From: Ignavibacteriota bacterium
GTDB lineage: Bacteria > Bacteroidota > Ignavibacteria > Ignavibacteriales > Melioribacteraceae
Assembly (NCBI GenBank): GCA_013112585.1
Contig: JABFGH010000002.1
Span: 62,001 to 126,000, forward strand
Direction of reading: 5' to 3'
DNA length: 64,000 bases
Shown: piece after piece, positions 18,460 through 28,409 of the stretch
Numbering within the stretch: position 1 is the stretch's first letter
Layout of the letters: each line of letters starts with the position of its first letter
Made by a program: the position numbers and the translations under genes
The notes under the pieces: model-generated
The model's database searches: none
Told to the model about the DNA's origin: nothing
The model's input: only the letters and a program-made list of their open reading frames with translations

Positions 18460-20874
18460 ATGAAAAGAAATATTGAATCAAAAATTAAGATTAAGAACAT
18501 ACTATTTTTTATTGCCGCTGCTTTAATATTTCTTAACGGAAACATTACGGCGCAGTTCAGTAATTACGTTTCTTCTGTAGAAACCAGCGAGGCTATTGAC
18601 GGCGAGAGCGTTGATGTTACAGTTAATCTGCTTCAGAATGCAAACATTGCAAAAATTATTATTGCATACAGAAACTTTGGCGCGACGGAATATACCGAAA
18701 GTGAATTAGTAATGACCGGATTATCGGCAAAAGGATTTATTCCCGGCAGCCATGTTAAAATTCCGGTCGTTGATTATTTTTTAACATTAACATTTTTAGA
18801 TGGATCGTACGAAACCTTTCCTGAAAAAATATTTTCCGGCGGGCTCCCTTCTCAAATAATTGTTAAGCAGGATGAGGATATTGAAAGCGGCATTTTGATT
18901 TTGAGTCCTGAAAAAAATGAAGAACTTACCGAAGATGAATTACTCGTTTCAATTTCACTTTTACGTTCAAGCAAGTTTGTTGCTAACTCTGCAACAAAAA
19001 TATTTATCGATAATAATGATATAACAGAAAATGTTTTATTTGCAGATGATCTTTTACTTTACCGTGCTGCAAATTTCCCGGGTTCAATTTCACCCGGTAA
19101 ACATGTTTTAAAGGTTGTTACTTTCGATAATTTAGGAAAAGAATTAAGTACGGAAAAAATAGAGTTTACAATTAAATCCACAAGAATTTTATCCTCTGCC
19201 GAAACCGTATTTACATACAATGCTGATTTTAGAGGTGAATCAAGAAATGAAAATTATAACAGCAATTCAACTTGGTTCAATAATTTAATGGGCAGTTTTA
19301 TAGGAAGATTAGATGATTGGAAATTTAAAGGAAGAGTTTATGTTACCTCTGAAGAAAAAAAATATAGGCAGCCGCAAAACCGCTACTTTGCTTCAGTGGA
19401 AAATGAATGGCTTAAAGTAGAACTTGGAGATAACTTTCCTCGGTATTCAAAATTAATTTTAGACGGGAAAAGAGTAAGGGGAATTAGCGGCGGCTTATAT
19501 TTAGGTTTTCTAAATCTTGAAAGCAGTTATGGGCAGTTGACCAGGTCTATTGAAGGCAGAGTAATTACACCTTTGCCCAATAGCGATACCCTAGGCACAA
19601 ACATTATTCCTATTGATCCGAATAAATACGGCGCCGATCTTGGTGTAGTTTCATTCGGAAAGTATGAAAGGGACTTGACGGTAATTCGACCATCATTTGG
19701 AAGCGGTGAAAAATTTCAGTTAGGATTTACTTACCTGCATTCAAAAGATAAAATGAATTCAATTGATATTGGTACAAGCCCGCAGGAAAATTTAGTGCTC
19801 GGAACAGATCTTATGACAAGTGCTGATGATAGAAGAATTATTTTAACTGCTGAAGCAGCGATTAATATTACTAATGAAGATATTTCAACGGGGACACTAA
19901 CTGATTCGGAAATTGATACTTTATTTGGGGGGCAGGATAATTTTTTTGATGCCGACCCTGAAGATGTAAAGAACATTAAAAATATTGTCGGAAATTTTAT
20001 TACAGTCAATCAATTTTTGAATCCGCTTAATCCTCATAAATTATCTTCATTTGCTGCAGAGGCTGCCTTAGAGTTAAATTATTTTGATAATTCATTAAAG
20101 GCTACATACTTATACAGGGGAAATGATTTCCGCTCTTTCGGACAGTCATTTTTAAGAAATGATGTTGCAGGTTTTAATATTGTCGATAGAATGAAACTTA
20201 TTCAAAATAAACTATTCCTTTCTGTTACCTACGAAAGACTGCAGGACAACCTCCAGAAAACAAAGATATCTACAACTACATATCAAACATTAAATACATC
20301 AATTTCCTTCTATCCTCGTGCTGATTTGCCGAATGTAACAGTCGGCTACAGCCGCTTCGAAAATTTTAACGGGTTGGATACAAGAAAAATTGATAATGGT
20401 ATGTATTACGTTGATGAAGGAACGGATAAATATTTAATTCAGTTTTCGTATAACTTTGACGGGACAATTAGACATAACGCATATTTAAGTGTTGTTGCTT
20501 CAGAGAAAAAAGATTATACCAGCCGTCGTTCCGATGGGCATAATTTAAGTACCTCGCTTATGCTCAATTCAAATTGGAGCAGTGATTTAATTAGCTTTTT
20601 TAATATCACTTATTACAACAGTGATTACTCAAATATTATTTACCGCTATACAACACTATCGGTTGGTGCAAGGTATAAAGCTATACCTAATAAACTCGAG
20701 TTCTCGTTAAATATAAGTCCCAGCTTTGGAGATTTAGAGAGACAAGCGTTTGATTTTTTAACTACTTACTATGCGCTTAATAATTTAAGAATTGTGCTTC
20801 AGGCTAGAATATTTAGAATTCCCGATTCATCAACGAACTCCATTATTGGTATTACCTCGCAGTGGAATATTTAA
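18460..20874 (+). CDS. Large exported protein, predicted outer-membrane beta-barrel
   Basis: 804 residues with a signal peptide (about 10-31, ending NITAQ). Residues 35-240 look like Ig-like beta domains (EAIDGESVDVTVNLL, VSISLLRSSKFVANSATKIFIDNNDIT). From about 260 to the end there are alternating strands rich in Tyr, Phe and Asn (YNADFRGESRNENYN, YTTLSVGARYKA), finishing GITSQWNI, which fits a barrel with a terminal strand. Family not recognised. It lies between the FecR-domain and cyclase genes, 30 and 24 bases away, so all are likely one operon. Confidence 0.7.
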   Translation: MKRNIESKIKIKNILFFIAAALIFLNGNITAQFSNYVSSVETSEAIDGESVDVTVNLLQNANIAKIIIAYRNFGATEYTESELVMTGLSAKGFIPGSHVKIPVVDYFLTLTFLDGSYETFPEKIFSGGLPSQIIVKQDEDIESGILILSPEKNEELTEDELLVSISLLRSSKFVANSATKIFIDNNDITENVLFADDLLLYRAANFPGSISPGKHVLKVVTFDNLGKELSTEKIEFTIKSTRILSSAETVFTYNADFRGESRNENYNSNSTWFNNLMGSFIGRLDDWKFKGRVYVTSEEKKYRQPQNRYFASVENEWLKVELGDNFPRYSKLILDGKRVRGISGGLYLGFLNLESSYGQLTRSIEGRVITPLPNSDTLGTNIIPIDPNKYGADLGVVSFGKYERDLTVIRPSFGSGEKFQLGFTYLHSKDKMNSIDIGTSPQENLVLGTDLMTSADDRRIILTAEAAINITNEDISTGTLTDSEIDTLFGGQDNFFDADPEDVKNIKNIVGNFITVNQFLNPLNPHKLSSFAAEAALELNYFDNSLKATYLYRGNDFRSFGQSFLRNDVAGFNIVDRMKLIQNKLFLSVTYERLQDNLQKTKISTTTYQTLNTSISFYPRADLPNVTVGYSRFENFNGLDTRKIDNGMYYVDEGTDKYLIQFSYNFDGTIRHNAYLSVVASEKKDYTSRRSDGHNLSTSLMLNSNWSSDLISFFNITYYNSDYSNIIYRYTTLSVGARYKAIPNKLEFSLNISPSFGDLERQAFDFLTTYYALNNLRIVLQARIFRIPDSSTNSIIGITSQWNI

Positions 20875-20898
20875 CTTACTGAATTAGGACTGCATAAA

Positions 20899-23142
20899 AT
20901 GTGGAGAAGAATACTATCGAAAGATAACTCTGTTAAAGTAATGATTAGTATTCTGGTTGCGCTATCCGTACTTATTTTAACCCAAGATATTTTCTTTTCG
21001 ATCAAACCTATAAATGAATTAGAATCAAAATTAATTGATTCGCGGTTTAGACAGCGCGGACCTATTTTTGTTCATGATTCTACCGATGTGATTATCGTTG
21101 AGATATCGCAGGAAACTTACGATCAAATTCCCTCACCTTACAATAGCTGGCCCTGGTCGCGTAAGCTTTTTGCAAAGCTGATAAATAACCTGAACCAAGC
21201 CGGTGTAAAGGCAATAGGCATTGATTTAATCATGACCGATGAGGATAGATATTCATTAAGCAGTGATTCGCTGCTGCTTAAAACAATTAGAGAAGCCGGC
21301 AATGTTGTTGTTGCCGGTAAACTTGATATTACACGAGAAGCATTATTAAGCGAACGAACCGGCTATGAAGTTAGAACAATGAGAAGGAATCCTGAAGGTT
21401 TAGTAAGGTACTTAAATGAATCTTATGGAAATTTATTTTATCATGCTGACAGCTCCATTGGTATTGCTCAAATTCCTTTGGATAACGACGGAATCGCTCG
21501 GCGGTATTTACCTTATGTTTATTCCGGTATTACTGATAAACTAATACCGACATTTAGTTTAGCAGTATTAAATAAATATTACGGACTGCCTAATAATACA
21601 ATAGCCGAACGGGAAACCGACGTTTTTAATTATAACGGGATCGAACTGCCCAAGTATGACGAAAATTCTGTTCTTATAAATTTTTACGGATACAATAGAT
21701 CATTTCCGCATTATAAGTTTATTGATATTATTGATGATAAAGGTTATAGAACAAAAGATGAAATTGAGCTTGGTATTTCAATAAACACCTGGGATGACCC
21801 AAGCTATGGATATTTGCACAGCGGAATCTTTAAGGATAAGATTGTTCTAATCGGAAGCACTATGCCGGAAGATAAAGATTTGTTTCCCGTATCAATCGGA
21901 AAGGGAGAGAGGGAAGGGGATAATCTTCTTTACGGTGTTGAAATTCATGCAAATATTATTGAGAATATTTTATCAAAAAATTTTCTCTATAAACAATCTG
22001 TGTTGATTGAAATACTTGCAATAATATTCTTAACAATATTTACATTCTTTGTATCATCAAATTTAAAGCTCGTCAAAATTCGTTATGGTCTTCTTATTGA
22101 ATTTGTAAATATTATCATAGTAATCTTTCTCATATTTTTTATAAATCTTTTAAGTGTTTATTTATTCATAAATGAAAATTATTTAATAGCCGTTGTAAAT
22201 CCAGCATTGGCAGTTGTTTCCGGTTATATTGCCAGCACAGTATTCCACTTTGTTAGCGAGCGTAAAAAAAATATGGTTATTAAAGGGATGTTCTCTCAAT
22301 ACGTAAGCAGTGATTTGGTTAATCAATTGCTGGCTGACCCTGAAAAATCCGGGCTGGGCGGAGTAAGAAAATTTTTAACGATTTTATTTTGTGACATCGC
22401 AGACTTTACAACTTTTTCAGAAACAAAAACTCCCGAAGAGTTAGTTAAATTTATGAATGAATTTCTCGGCGCTATGACAAAAATAATAATGTCATCCAAT
22501 GGTACGCTCGATAAATACTTAGGTGATGCCGTAATGGCATTTTGGGGCGCACCAATTAGCTTAAATGAGCATGCGCTCCTTGCTTGTAAATCAGCATTAT
22601 CTATGCAGAAGAAAACCGAAGAGTTAAAAGAAAAGTGGGACCAAACGTTAAATATAAGAATTGGGATTAACTCTGCGGAAGTTATTGTAGGCAACATCGG
22701 CGGTGAAAATAGATTTGACTACACGGTGATGGGGGATGGTGTAAACCTTGCCTCCCGTTTAGAAGGGGCGAATAAAAATTACGGCACATCAATTATGATT
22801 AGCGAAACAACCTATAATGAAATTGCCGATGAAGTGATAGTTAGAGAAATTGATACGATTAAAGTAAAGGGCAGGAAAAAACCAACCAAAGTATTTGAGT
22901 TACTCGGTTTAGTCGGTGAAGCTGCCGCAGAGGATATGAAGTCTTTATATGCAGATTACAGTTTAGGAATATCAGCGTATAAACTATCAAATTTTTCCGC
23001 AGCAATTAAATATTTTACCTCATGTCTTGAAAAAATCCCCGATGATCCGGCATCCAAAATTTACCTCGAACGATGCAATTTTTACATGCAGAATCCTCCT
23101 GAAGAAAATTGGGACGGCGTTTTTGTTATGAAGTCGAAGTAG
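20899..23142 (+). CDS. CHASE2-domain adenylate cyclase (class III) with C-terminal TPR-like tail
   Basis: 747 residues. After an N-terminal membrane helix comes a CHASE2 sensor (about 35-360; LIDSRFRQRGP, VKAIGIDLIMTDEDRY, FKDKIVLIGSTMPEDKDLFPV), then three transmembrane helices (about 365-455). The class III cyclase domain begins near 490. The metal Asp residues lie in LFCDIADFT and DKYLGDAVMAFWG, where the Lys favours adenine. DYTVMGDGVNLASRLE supplies the base-selecting Asp and the catalytic Asn and Arg. The last 65 residues resemble a TPR. All catalytic residues are present, so active cAMP synthesis is expected, controlled by a periplasmic signal. Confidence 0.93.
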   Translation: MWRRILSKDNSVKVMISILVALSVLILTQDIFFSIKPINELESKLIDSRFRQRGPIFVHDSTDVIIVEISQETYDQIPSPYNSWPWSRKLFAKLINNLNQAGVKAIGIDLIMTDEDRYSLSSDSLLLKTIREAGNVVVAGKLDITREALLSERTGYEVRTMRRNPEGLVRYLNESYGNLFYHADSSIGIAQIPLDNDGIARRYLPYVYSGITDKLIPTFSLAVLNKYYGLPNNTIAERETDVFNYNGIELPKYDENSVLINFYGYNRSFPHYKFIDIIDDKGYRTKDEIELGISINTWDDPSYGYLHSGIFKDKIVLIGSTMPEDKDLFPVSIGKGEREGDNLLYGVEIHANIIENILSKNFLYKQSVLIEILAIIFLTIFTFFVSSNLKLVKIRYGLLIEFVNIIIVIFLIFFINLLSVYLFINENYLIAVVNPALAVVSGYIASTVFHFVSERKKNMVIKGMFSQYVSSDLVNQLLADPEKSGLGGVRKFLTILFCDIADFTTFSETKTPEELVKFMNEFLGAMTKIIMSSNGTLDKYLGDAVMAFWGAPISLNEHALLACKSALSMQKKTEELKEKWDQTLNIRIGINSAEVIVGNIGGENRFDYTVMGDGVNLASRLEGANKNYGTSIMISETTYNEIADEVIVREIDTIKVKGRKKPTKVFELLGLVGEAAAEDMKSLYADYSLGISAYKLSNFSAAIKYFTSCLEKIPDDPASKIYLERCNFYMQNPPEENWDGVFVMKSK

Positions 23143-23343
23143 AAAATTTAACCTGTTAAAACTGCTTTTTTTACATCTCACTCAAATCCCCGCAACATAA
23201 TCACATCTGAAAATAATGTTCCTATGCCTAAAGTTAATTTTTAGCAAGACTTATAATTATTGATTAAAAATGTGTCAACTATTATTGCACCTCTTTTGGT
23301 TAAATATGCACCCGAAACAGTGGTAATCACCTAAACAAGATGA

Positions 23344-23386
23344 GGAGGTATTTAATGCAATTCCGGTGCTATTTTCACTGAATTGC
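23344..23386 (+). other. Shine-Dalgarno, 8-codon frame and hairpin
   Basis: GAGGAGGT is followed at good spacing by ATG (23355) and an eight-codon frame (MQFRCYFH). The frame overlaps a hairpin with arms GCAATTC (23357-23363) and GAATTGC (23380-23386) plus an inner GTG/CAC pair. It could be a leader peptide, a decayed gene start or an RNA structure. Confidence 0.3.
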
Positions 23387-23428
23387 GGTGGCATTATATG
23401 TGCATAAACTTATGCAACATCTTTATAA

Positions 23429-23629
23429 ATAGGTTGAGTTATGAAAATCAAAATTAAATCACATACTGTTCTGAATCTCCTCTCATACTCTATTACTGTT
23501 CTCCGTGATTTCATTTTGAGATATAATTCCGACATTTCGAACCCTCTTACTGATAACCAAATTCCTCTCACTCAACCATGGTTAATACTCTTCTCTCGAA
23601 ATAATCCTGAAAATCATAACTCAACCTAT
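23429..23629. repeat. 16-bp perfect inverted repeats bounding 201 bp
   Basis: ATAGGTTGAGTTATGA at 23429-23444 is matched by its exact reverse complement at 23614-23629. The enclosed DNA is pyrimidine-rich and carries no coding signal. No obvious target-site duplication is seen outside the arms. It may be a small non-autonomous element or a long stem-loop in RNA. Confidence 0.7.
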
Positions 23630-23799
23630 GCTATTAATTTTTTTCTAGTTCTCTAATTATTGTTTTGTACAGTTTGTTTTTACCCCAATTGAATATCAAA
23701 AGTAAAAGCAAACAAAATTTTGATGCCGCTGCGGCGTGAATACTCTATTCAAATTCCTCTGCTGACCGCGTTTCAACGGCATTATTTATAGGTAGTCTA

Positions 23800-25872
23800 A
23801 TGAAAAAAAATATACAATCAATATCGCTATTTTTACTTATTACTCTTGGGTTAACATCCTGCTTTGATGTGCCTGATGAGTTTGTAGCCCCTGTGTGGGA
23901 TGTTGATTTGAATGTCCCTGTGTCTGTTAAAAAATATACTCTCGCCGATATTATTAAAGATGATCCTAATTTTATAGTTGAGTATAATGATCCTGCTTCA
24001 TTGGGAAGAATTACTTATCTGCATGAGGAAGAATTAACAAGCACACATATTGACGAGATATTAAAGATTGATGAATTTGAAGCCGATGCTGCACATAGAA
24101 TTGAAGAAATTAAAATCGGTGAAATTGAGCCGATAAGTATAAACGCCGGTGTCGAAGAGGTATTCCCGGGATTAAGCAGCGGTTCCACTCAAATAATTCC
24201 ATCTGCTCAAGTACCTTTCAATTCAAATTTCGGATTGAATACTGCATTTGAAAATGCAACATTTTCTAACGGTGAACTTCTGTTTAAAGTAAAAAATAAT
24301 TTACCGGTTGGAATTGAACTCCGCGGTTTTCAGATAATAAATGCAATTGACGGCAGTGTGCTTTTCTCAAGGTCATCCAATTCATCGGACTGGATAATAA
24401 TTGCTCCAAATGATTCGGCTTCGGTTCCATTTAGTCTTAATAATAAAACAGTTACAAATAATCTTCGATTCGAAAGTCAAATATTTACCCCGGGTAGTGA
24501 AAATCAGCCGGTTGTATTACCAGAATATTCAGCTATAGAAATAACAATGGAAGTTCAGGAAGGCTTTGCTATCAGCAGTGCAGTAGCGGTTCTACCCGTT
24601 CAAAATAAAGTTATTAGTGAAAATAGTATTGCTGTTCAAAGCGGCAGCCAGCCTTCACAATTTCAAAGAACTGTTCTCGGCAGCGGCAGTTTTGATATTT
24701 TAATAGATAATTATTTTGACTTGGATCTAACCTTAGAACTAACAATAGATAATTTATTCAAAGCTGATGGAAGTATATTCAGCAGCTCAGTAACTTTAAC
24801 ACCCAATGAATCAGGCAGAATGATTTCGGAACCGGATTTAGCCGGCTGGGTGCTTGATAATAATGGTGTGGCAAGTGAATATATTAGCTACAAGTTAGGG
24901 ATCACGATTCATAACTCTGAAACACCACGTGCAATTTCAGTGGAAGATAGTGTAGCAATACATTTTAGCTTTGGTAAAATGACTTTGGAATCATTCATTG
25001 GAAGAGTCTCACCATCAGATATCGAAATTGCCCCTGACACGTTTAATTTAAATTTAGGCAACCCCGATGAAATTTTAACCTTCGATGAAATTATTTTAGA
25101 AAATCCTAATATAATTTTAGAAGTGATATCACCTACCACTTTTGAAATTATGCTTAACGGTACCATTTCAATTTCAAACGGAATTGAAAGTAATGAACTA
25201 GCACTGAATAATATCCTCATTCAGCCTGCAGGGGTTACCGGTGTTGAGTTAAAGGATTTTGGGTTAGAGGAATTGATGAATTCATTTTCAGAAAAATTCC
25301 CTAAAAATTTCAGCTTCAGCGGAACAGCAACATTGAACCCGAATTATTTGACCGGAAGTATTAGCGGTAAGGATTCCATTACGAGCAATTTAGATTTTGT
25401 ACTGCCGCTGAATGCAGGTATTTCCGGAGGAATAATTACAGATACGGTTAAGAATAATTTAACTGACAATTTACATGGAATTGAAGACCTAAATTATGCT
25501 GTGGTGAAACTGGAATTGACAAACGAAATTCCGCTTTCATTAGCATGCGTTGGAACATTTAATGACATAAATGGTGCAACCCAATTAAACTTGCCGCCGC
25601 GACCAATAATGCCGGGGAATAAAGATACAATTTTTGTTGATCCGCCGCGTGTTGATTATAAAGGCAATACAATTACAGCAGGATATAGAATTCAGGAACT
25701 GGAGCTATTCGGCGATGAAGTAAAGAAATTTTTAGAGTCTCCGATTATGACTTTTCAGGTAAGATTTGTTACACCGCCTAACGGTACTAACCTGCCGGTA
25801 ATATTCAATATTAAGGATGAACTCAACTTTAAGATATCTGCTAAAGCAAGCTATAGAGTTGATATAAACTAA
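23800..25872 (+). CDS. Hypothetical lipoprotein, large beta-rich
   Basis: 690 residues. The signal peptide ends in a good lipobox, LGLTSC (Cys about 21). It is followed by FDVPDEFVAPVWDVDLNVPV and many short beta repeats separated by Gly/Asn/Ser turns (LELTIDNLFKADGSIFSSSVTLTPNE, TFNLNLGNPDEILTFDEI). No known domain is recognised. The gene ends 9 bases before a DUF5723-like outer-membrane gene, so the two are probably co-transcribed and may act together at the outer membrane. Confidence is high that it is a real gene, low on its function. Confidence 0.78.
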   Translation: MKKNIQSISLFLLITLGLTSCFDVPDEFVAPVWDVDLNVPVSVKKYTLADIIKDDPNFIVEYNDPASLGRITYLHEEELTSTHIDEILKIDEFEADAAHRIEEIKIGEIEPISINAGVEEVFPGLSSGSTQIIPSAQVPFNSNFGLNTAFENATFSNGELLFKVKNNLPVGIELRGFQIINAIDGSVLFSRSSNSSDWIIIAPNDSASVPFSLNNKTVTNNLRFESQIFTPGSENQPVVLPEYSAIEITMEVQEGFAISSAVAVLPVQNKVISENSIAVQSGSQPSQFQRTVLGSGSFDILIDNYFDLDLTLELTIDNLFKADGSIFSSSVTLTPNESGRMISEPDLAGWVLDNNGVASEYISYKLGITIHNSETPRAISVEDSVAIHFSFGKMTLESFIGRVSPSDIEIAPDTFNLNLGNPDEILTFDEIILENPNIILEVISPTTFEIMLNGTISISNGIESNELALNNILIQPAGVTGVELKDFGLEELMNSFSEKFPKNFSFSGTATLNPNYLTGSISGKDSITSNLDFVLPLNAGISGGIITDTVKNNLTDNLHGIEDLNYAVVKLELTNEIPLSLACVGTFNDINGATQLNLPPRPIMPGNKDTIFVDPPRVDYKGNTITAGYRIQELELFGDEVKKFLESPIMTFQVRFVTPPNGTNLPVIFNIKDELNFKISAKASYRVDIN

Positions 25873-25881
25873 AGTGAAATT

Positions 25882-27315
25882 TTGAAAAAAATAAAATACA
25901 TACTTATTGCCGCATTCGTTTTTGCAAATATATCAGCGCAAAGCGGCGGGTCTGTTACCTCATCGGATGCTGTATCTTCAGCTATGGGCAACACATCAGT
26001 AACCTTAAGCAATGGTGTGTTTGCAATCGGTAAAAATCCTGCAAACTTAATTTTAGGCAGTAGTAATATTGAATTATCTTCAATACTCCCGCTCCCAAGT
26101 TTCAGTGGAAATTTCGGATCGAATTTTTTAAATATTAATGAGTATAATTATTTTTTTACCGGGCAAAATGGAATTGGTAACAGCACAACCTCAAAGCTTT
26201 TAACTGAAAGCGACAAAGAAAGATTGATAAACCTATTGAAGAGAGGAAATGAAATTAATCTCCAACTCGGTTTCAGCTTACTTTCTCTTGCGGTAAATTT
26301 AGGTGAACCTGCCGGTCAATTAGCATTTTCAATTAATGATCACTCGATAGTTAGTAGTGCATTACCCGTTAGTTTATTTGAACTTTTCCTCTACGGAAAT
26401 GAAGCGGGCAGAAGTTATTCATTTAAAGATGCAGAATTTAACTCATGGTATTTGCGCAGCTACTCGCTAACATATGCTAATGATATAACAAAACTAACCG
26501 GTAATGTATTTGATAAATTTACCTTTGGTGTATCAATGAAATATGTTCAGGGCTTTTGGTATGCAGGCATAGATAAAATAAAAACATATTTTGAAACAAC
26601 TGCTGATTCAGATTCCCTAAATATTTACGGCGATTTTTTAATGCGTATTTCAGGCTCACCGGATTTAGGAATTAAATATAATTTTAACGAAGGGGCAGAC
26701 CGGCAATCTAATCTCTCATTATTTCCAACGCCAGCCGGTAACGGTTTTGGGCTGGATATAGGCTTTAATGCCGAGTTTGATGAGGTGTGGGCAGCAGCCG
26801 TATCTGTAACGGATATCGGTTCAATCACATGGAATAATGAAACGGTGAAGTATTCAACAAACTCTAACTACACTATCAGCGATATCTCCGAAGGTGTAAG
26901 TCTTGATTCAATAACAAATGTTTTACGCGGAGAGGGGAGCTATATTGATCCATTTACAACGCAGCTTGCAACAGCACTGCACATTGGCGTAGCCTGCGAT
27001 TTTGGAAAATTGATTAACTATGACGCTGAAATATTAAATGTTGTTTTTGAATATCATCAAGGCTTTAATAATATGCCTTCCAATTCAACCAATGCAAGAT
27101 TTGCTCTCGGTGTGGAATACCTTATGCTGGATATTCTGCCGGTTCGTTCCGGGTTCTCATTCGGCGGCATTTATACTTTTAATTGGAGTTTTGGTTTTGG
27201 TGTTAATTTAGGTTTGGTCGACTTAAATTTTGCCACAAATGATTTTACTGAATTACTCCGCGGTAATAATTCTAACCTAATCGGGGTTTCTTTTAGTTCT
27301 CGTTGGAAATTTTAA
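25882..27315 (+). CDS. DUF5723-like outer-membrane protein
   Basis: 477 residues. The start is TTG followed by a signal peptide (KKIKYILIAAFVFANISAQS). The beginning of the mature protein, SSAMGNTSVTLSNGVFAIGKNPANLIL, is like the opening of DUF5723/PorQ-type barrels, and the chain ends with alternating strands (LIGVSFSSRWKF). These proteins are predicted barrels of unknown cargo. It follows the lipoprotein gene by 9 bases and converges with lptG, leaving only 11 bases between stops. Confidence 0.75.
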   Translation: MKKIKYILIAAFVFANISAQSGGSVTSSDAVSSAMGNTSVTLSNGVFAIGKNPANLILGSSNIELSSILPLPSFSGNFGSNFLNINEYNYFFTGQNGIGNSTTSKLLTESDKERLINLLKRGNEINLQLGFSLLSLAVNLGEPAGQLAFSINDHSIVSSALPVSLFELFLYGNEAGRSYSFKDAEFNSWYLRSYSLTYANDITKLTGNVFDKFTFGVSMKYVQGFWYAGIDKIKTYFETTADSDSLNIYGDFLMRISGSPDLGIKYNFNEGADRQSNLSLFPTPAGNGFGLDIGFNAEFDEVWAAAVSVTDIGSITWNNETVKYSTNSNYTISDISEGVSLDSITNVLRGEGSYIDPFTTQLATALHIGVACDFGKLINYDAEILNVVFEYHQGFNNMPSNSTNARFALGVEYLMLDILPVRSGFSFGGIYTFNWSFGFGVNLGLVDLNFATNDFTELLRGNNSNLIGVSFSSRWKF

Positions 27316-27326
27316 TACCGCTGCTT

Positions 27327-28409
27327 TTACTTTCTTACCTTAATTATATTAAACAATGCGGCACCAAAGAAAACAAAATTTGCAAACCATGCTGTAAGAA
27401 GCGGGTGGAGCACCCCGTTTTTGCCGAATGCCTGACTTATCTTCATAAAAACTAAATATACAAATGTTACCAGCAGACTAATCCCAAATTGAATTGCCAG
27501 ACCGCCTTTTCTTTTATTAGCCGAAAGAGGAATTCCAAAGAAGACAACAATTATGCTTGAAAAGGCAAACGCAATACGTGAGTGGTATTCAATCTCAATC
27601 CGTGTTGGATCATTGCCGGCGGCAAATTGTTCTTTTGCAAATTTTCGTAATTCTTCCAAAGTCATATCTTCAGTCTTCTGCTGCTTTCTAATTATATCCC
27701 CGGGCTTAAAATTTAATTCCGGCATCTTGAATTCAACAAATTTATCCTTCTGCTGCAGCTCTTTATTAAAAATTCTTTTTGTAGCATTGTGCATAGTCCA
27801 AATACCCGATGAGGTATCGTAGGACATACTTGTTGCATCAATTCGCCAAACTAATTCAGTTATATCTGCCGGGTTATATTCCTGTATACTCGTTCTCGTT
27901 GCAACAAATCTATTAGGATCATAATAAGATATTTGAACAATTCTTGTGTCACTATCCTGAAAGAAAATATTAACACCGCTTCGAACTATATTTTTTTTCA
28001 TATAAGTTTGTTCAATAAAAACTTTTTGTTTATTTGCCTGCGGAACTATCCAACCGGCAAAGTAAATGGTAAATAAACTTATGAGCATAGTAGTAATTAA
28101 AAAAGGAACGGCAAATCGGTATAAACTTAAGCCGCTGGATTTTAAAGCAGCCAGTTCATTTTGGGTGGAAAGTTTGCCGACCGTAAACAGTGCTGAAAGC
28201 AGTACTGCAACGGGAATCATTAGCCTAATTATTTCGGGAATAAAAACAAAATAGTATTCCACAATTATATTTGTTGTTACATTCTGATCAATAAAATCAT
28301 CAAGATTTTCCATCATATCAATCACAACAAACAGTAATGTAAATGCGGCAATACCGAAGAGTATTGTCTGTAAAAATTGCTTAACAATATATCTATCAAC
28401 TATCAGCAT
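27327..28409 (-). CDS. lptG: LPS export permease LptG-like (YjgP/YjgQ family)
   Basis: 360 residues with six membrane helices, three at each end (DRYIVKQFLQTILFGIAAFTLLFVVIDMMENLDDF at the start; IIVVFFGIPLSANKRKGGLAIQFGISLLVTFVYLV late) around a beta-rich periplasmic domain. This is the LptF/LptG arrangement. With LptF and LptB it extracts lipopolysaccharide from the inner membrane. Its start overlaps the end of lptF by 14 bases. Assignment of G versus F rests on length and position and could be reversed. Confidence 0.85.
   Translation of the reverse strand: MLIVDRYIVKQFLQTILFGIAAFTLLFVVIDMMENLDDFIDQNVTTNIIVEYYFVFIPEIIRLMIPVAVLLSALFTVGKLSTQNELAALKSSGLSLYRFAVPFLITTMLISLFTIYFAGWIVPQANKQKVFIEQTYMKKNIVRSGVNIFFQDSDTRIVQISYYDPNRFVATRTSIQEYNPADITELVWRIDATSMSYDTSSGIWTMHNATKRIFNKELQQKDKFVEFKMPELNFKPGDIIRKQQKTEDMTLEELRKFAKEQFAAGNDPTRIEIEYHSRIAFAFSSIIVVFFGIPLSANKRKGGLAIQFGISLLVTFVYLVFMKISQAFGKNGVLHPLLTAWFANFVFFGAALFNIIKVRK

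Larger units (their letters stand above)
23143..23799 (+). other. Gene-poor intergenic region with inverted repeats
   Basis: 657 bases between the cyclase gene and the lipoprotein gene. A 71-codon frame at 23441-23656 has no recognisable features and no convincing ribosome binding site, so I do not call it. The region holds an SD-ATG-hairpin element (23344-23386), a 6-bp palindrome TGCATA/TATGCA (23401-23416), a 16-bp inverted repeat pair (23429-23629) and a GC-rich palindrome GCCGCTGCGGC (about 23724-23734). The last 100 bases may carry the promoter of the downstream lipoprotein gene. Confidence 0.6.

Noticed and set aside
23441-23656. 71-codon frame in the 23 kb gap
   Set aside because: No ribosome binding site, odd composition (Ser/Leu/Asn-rich without domain), and it overlaps the inverted-repeat unit that begins at its first codon.
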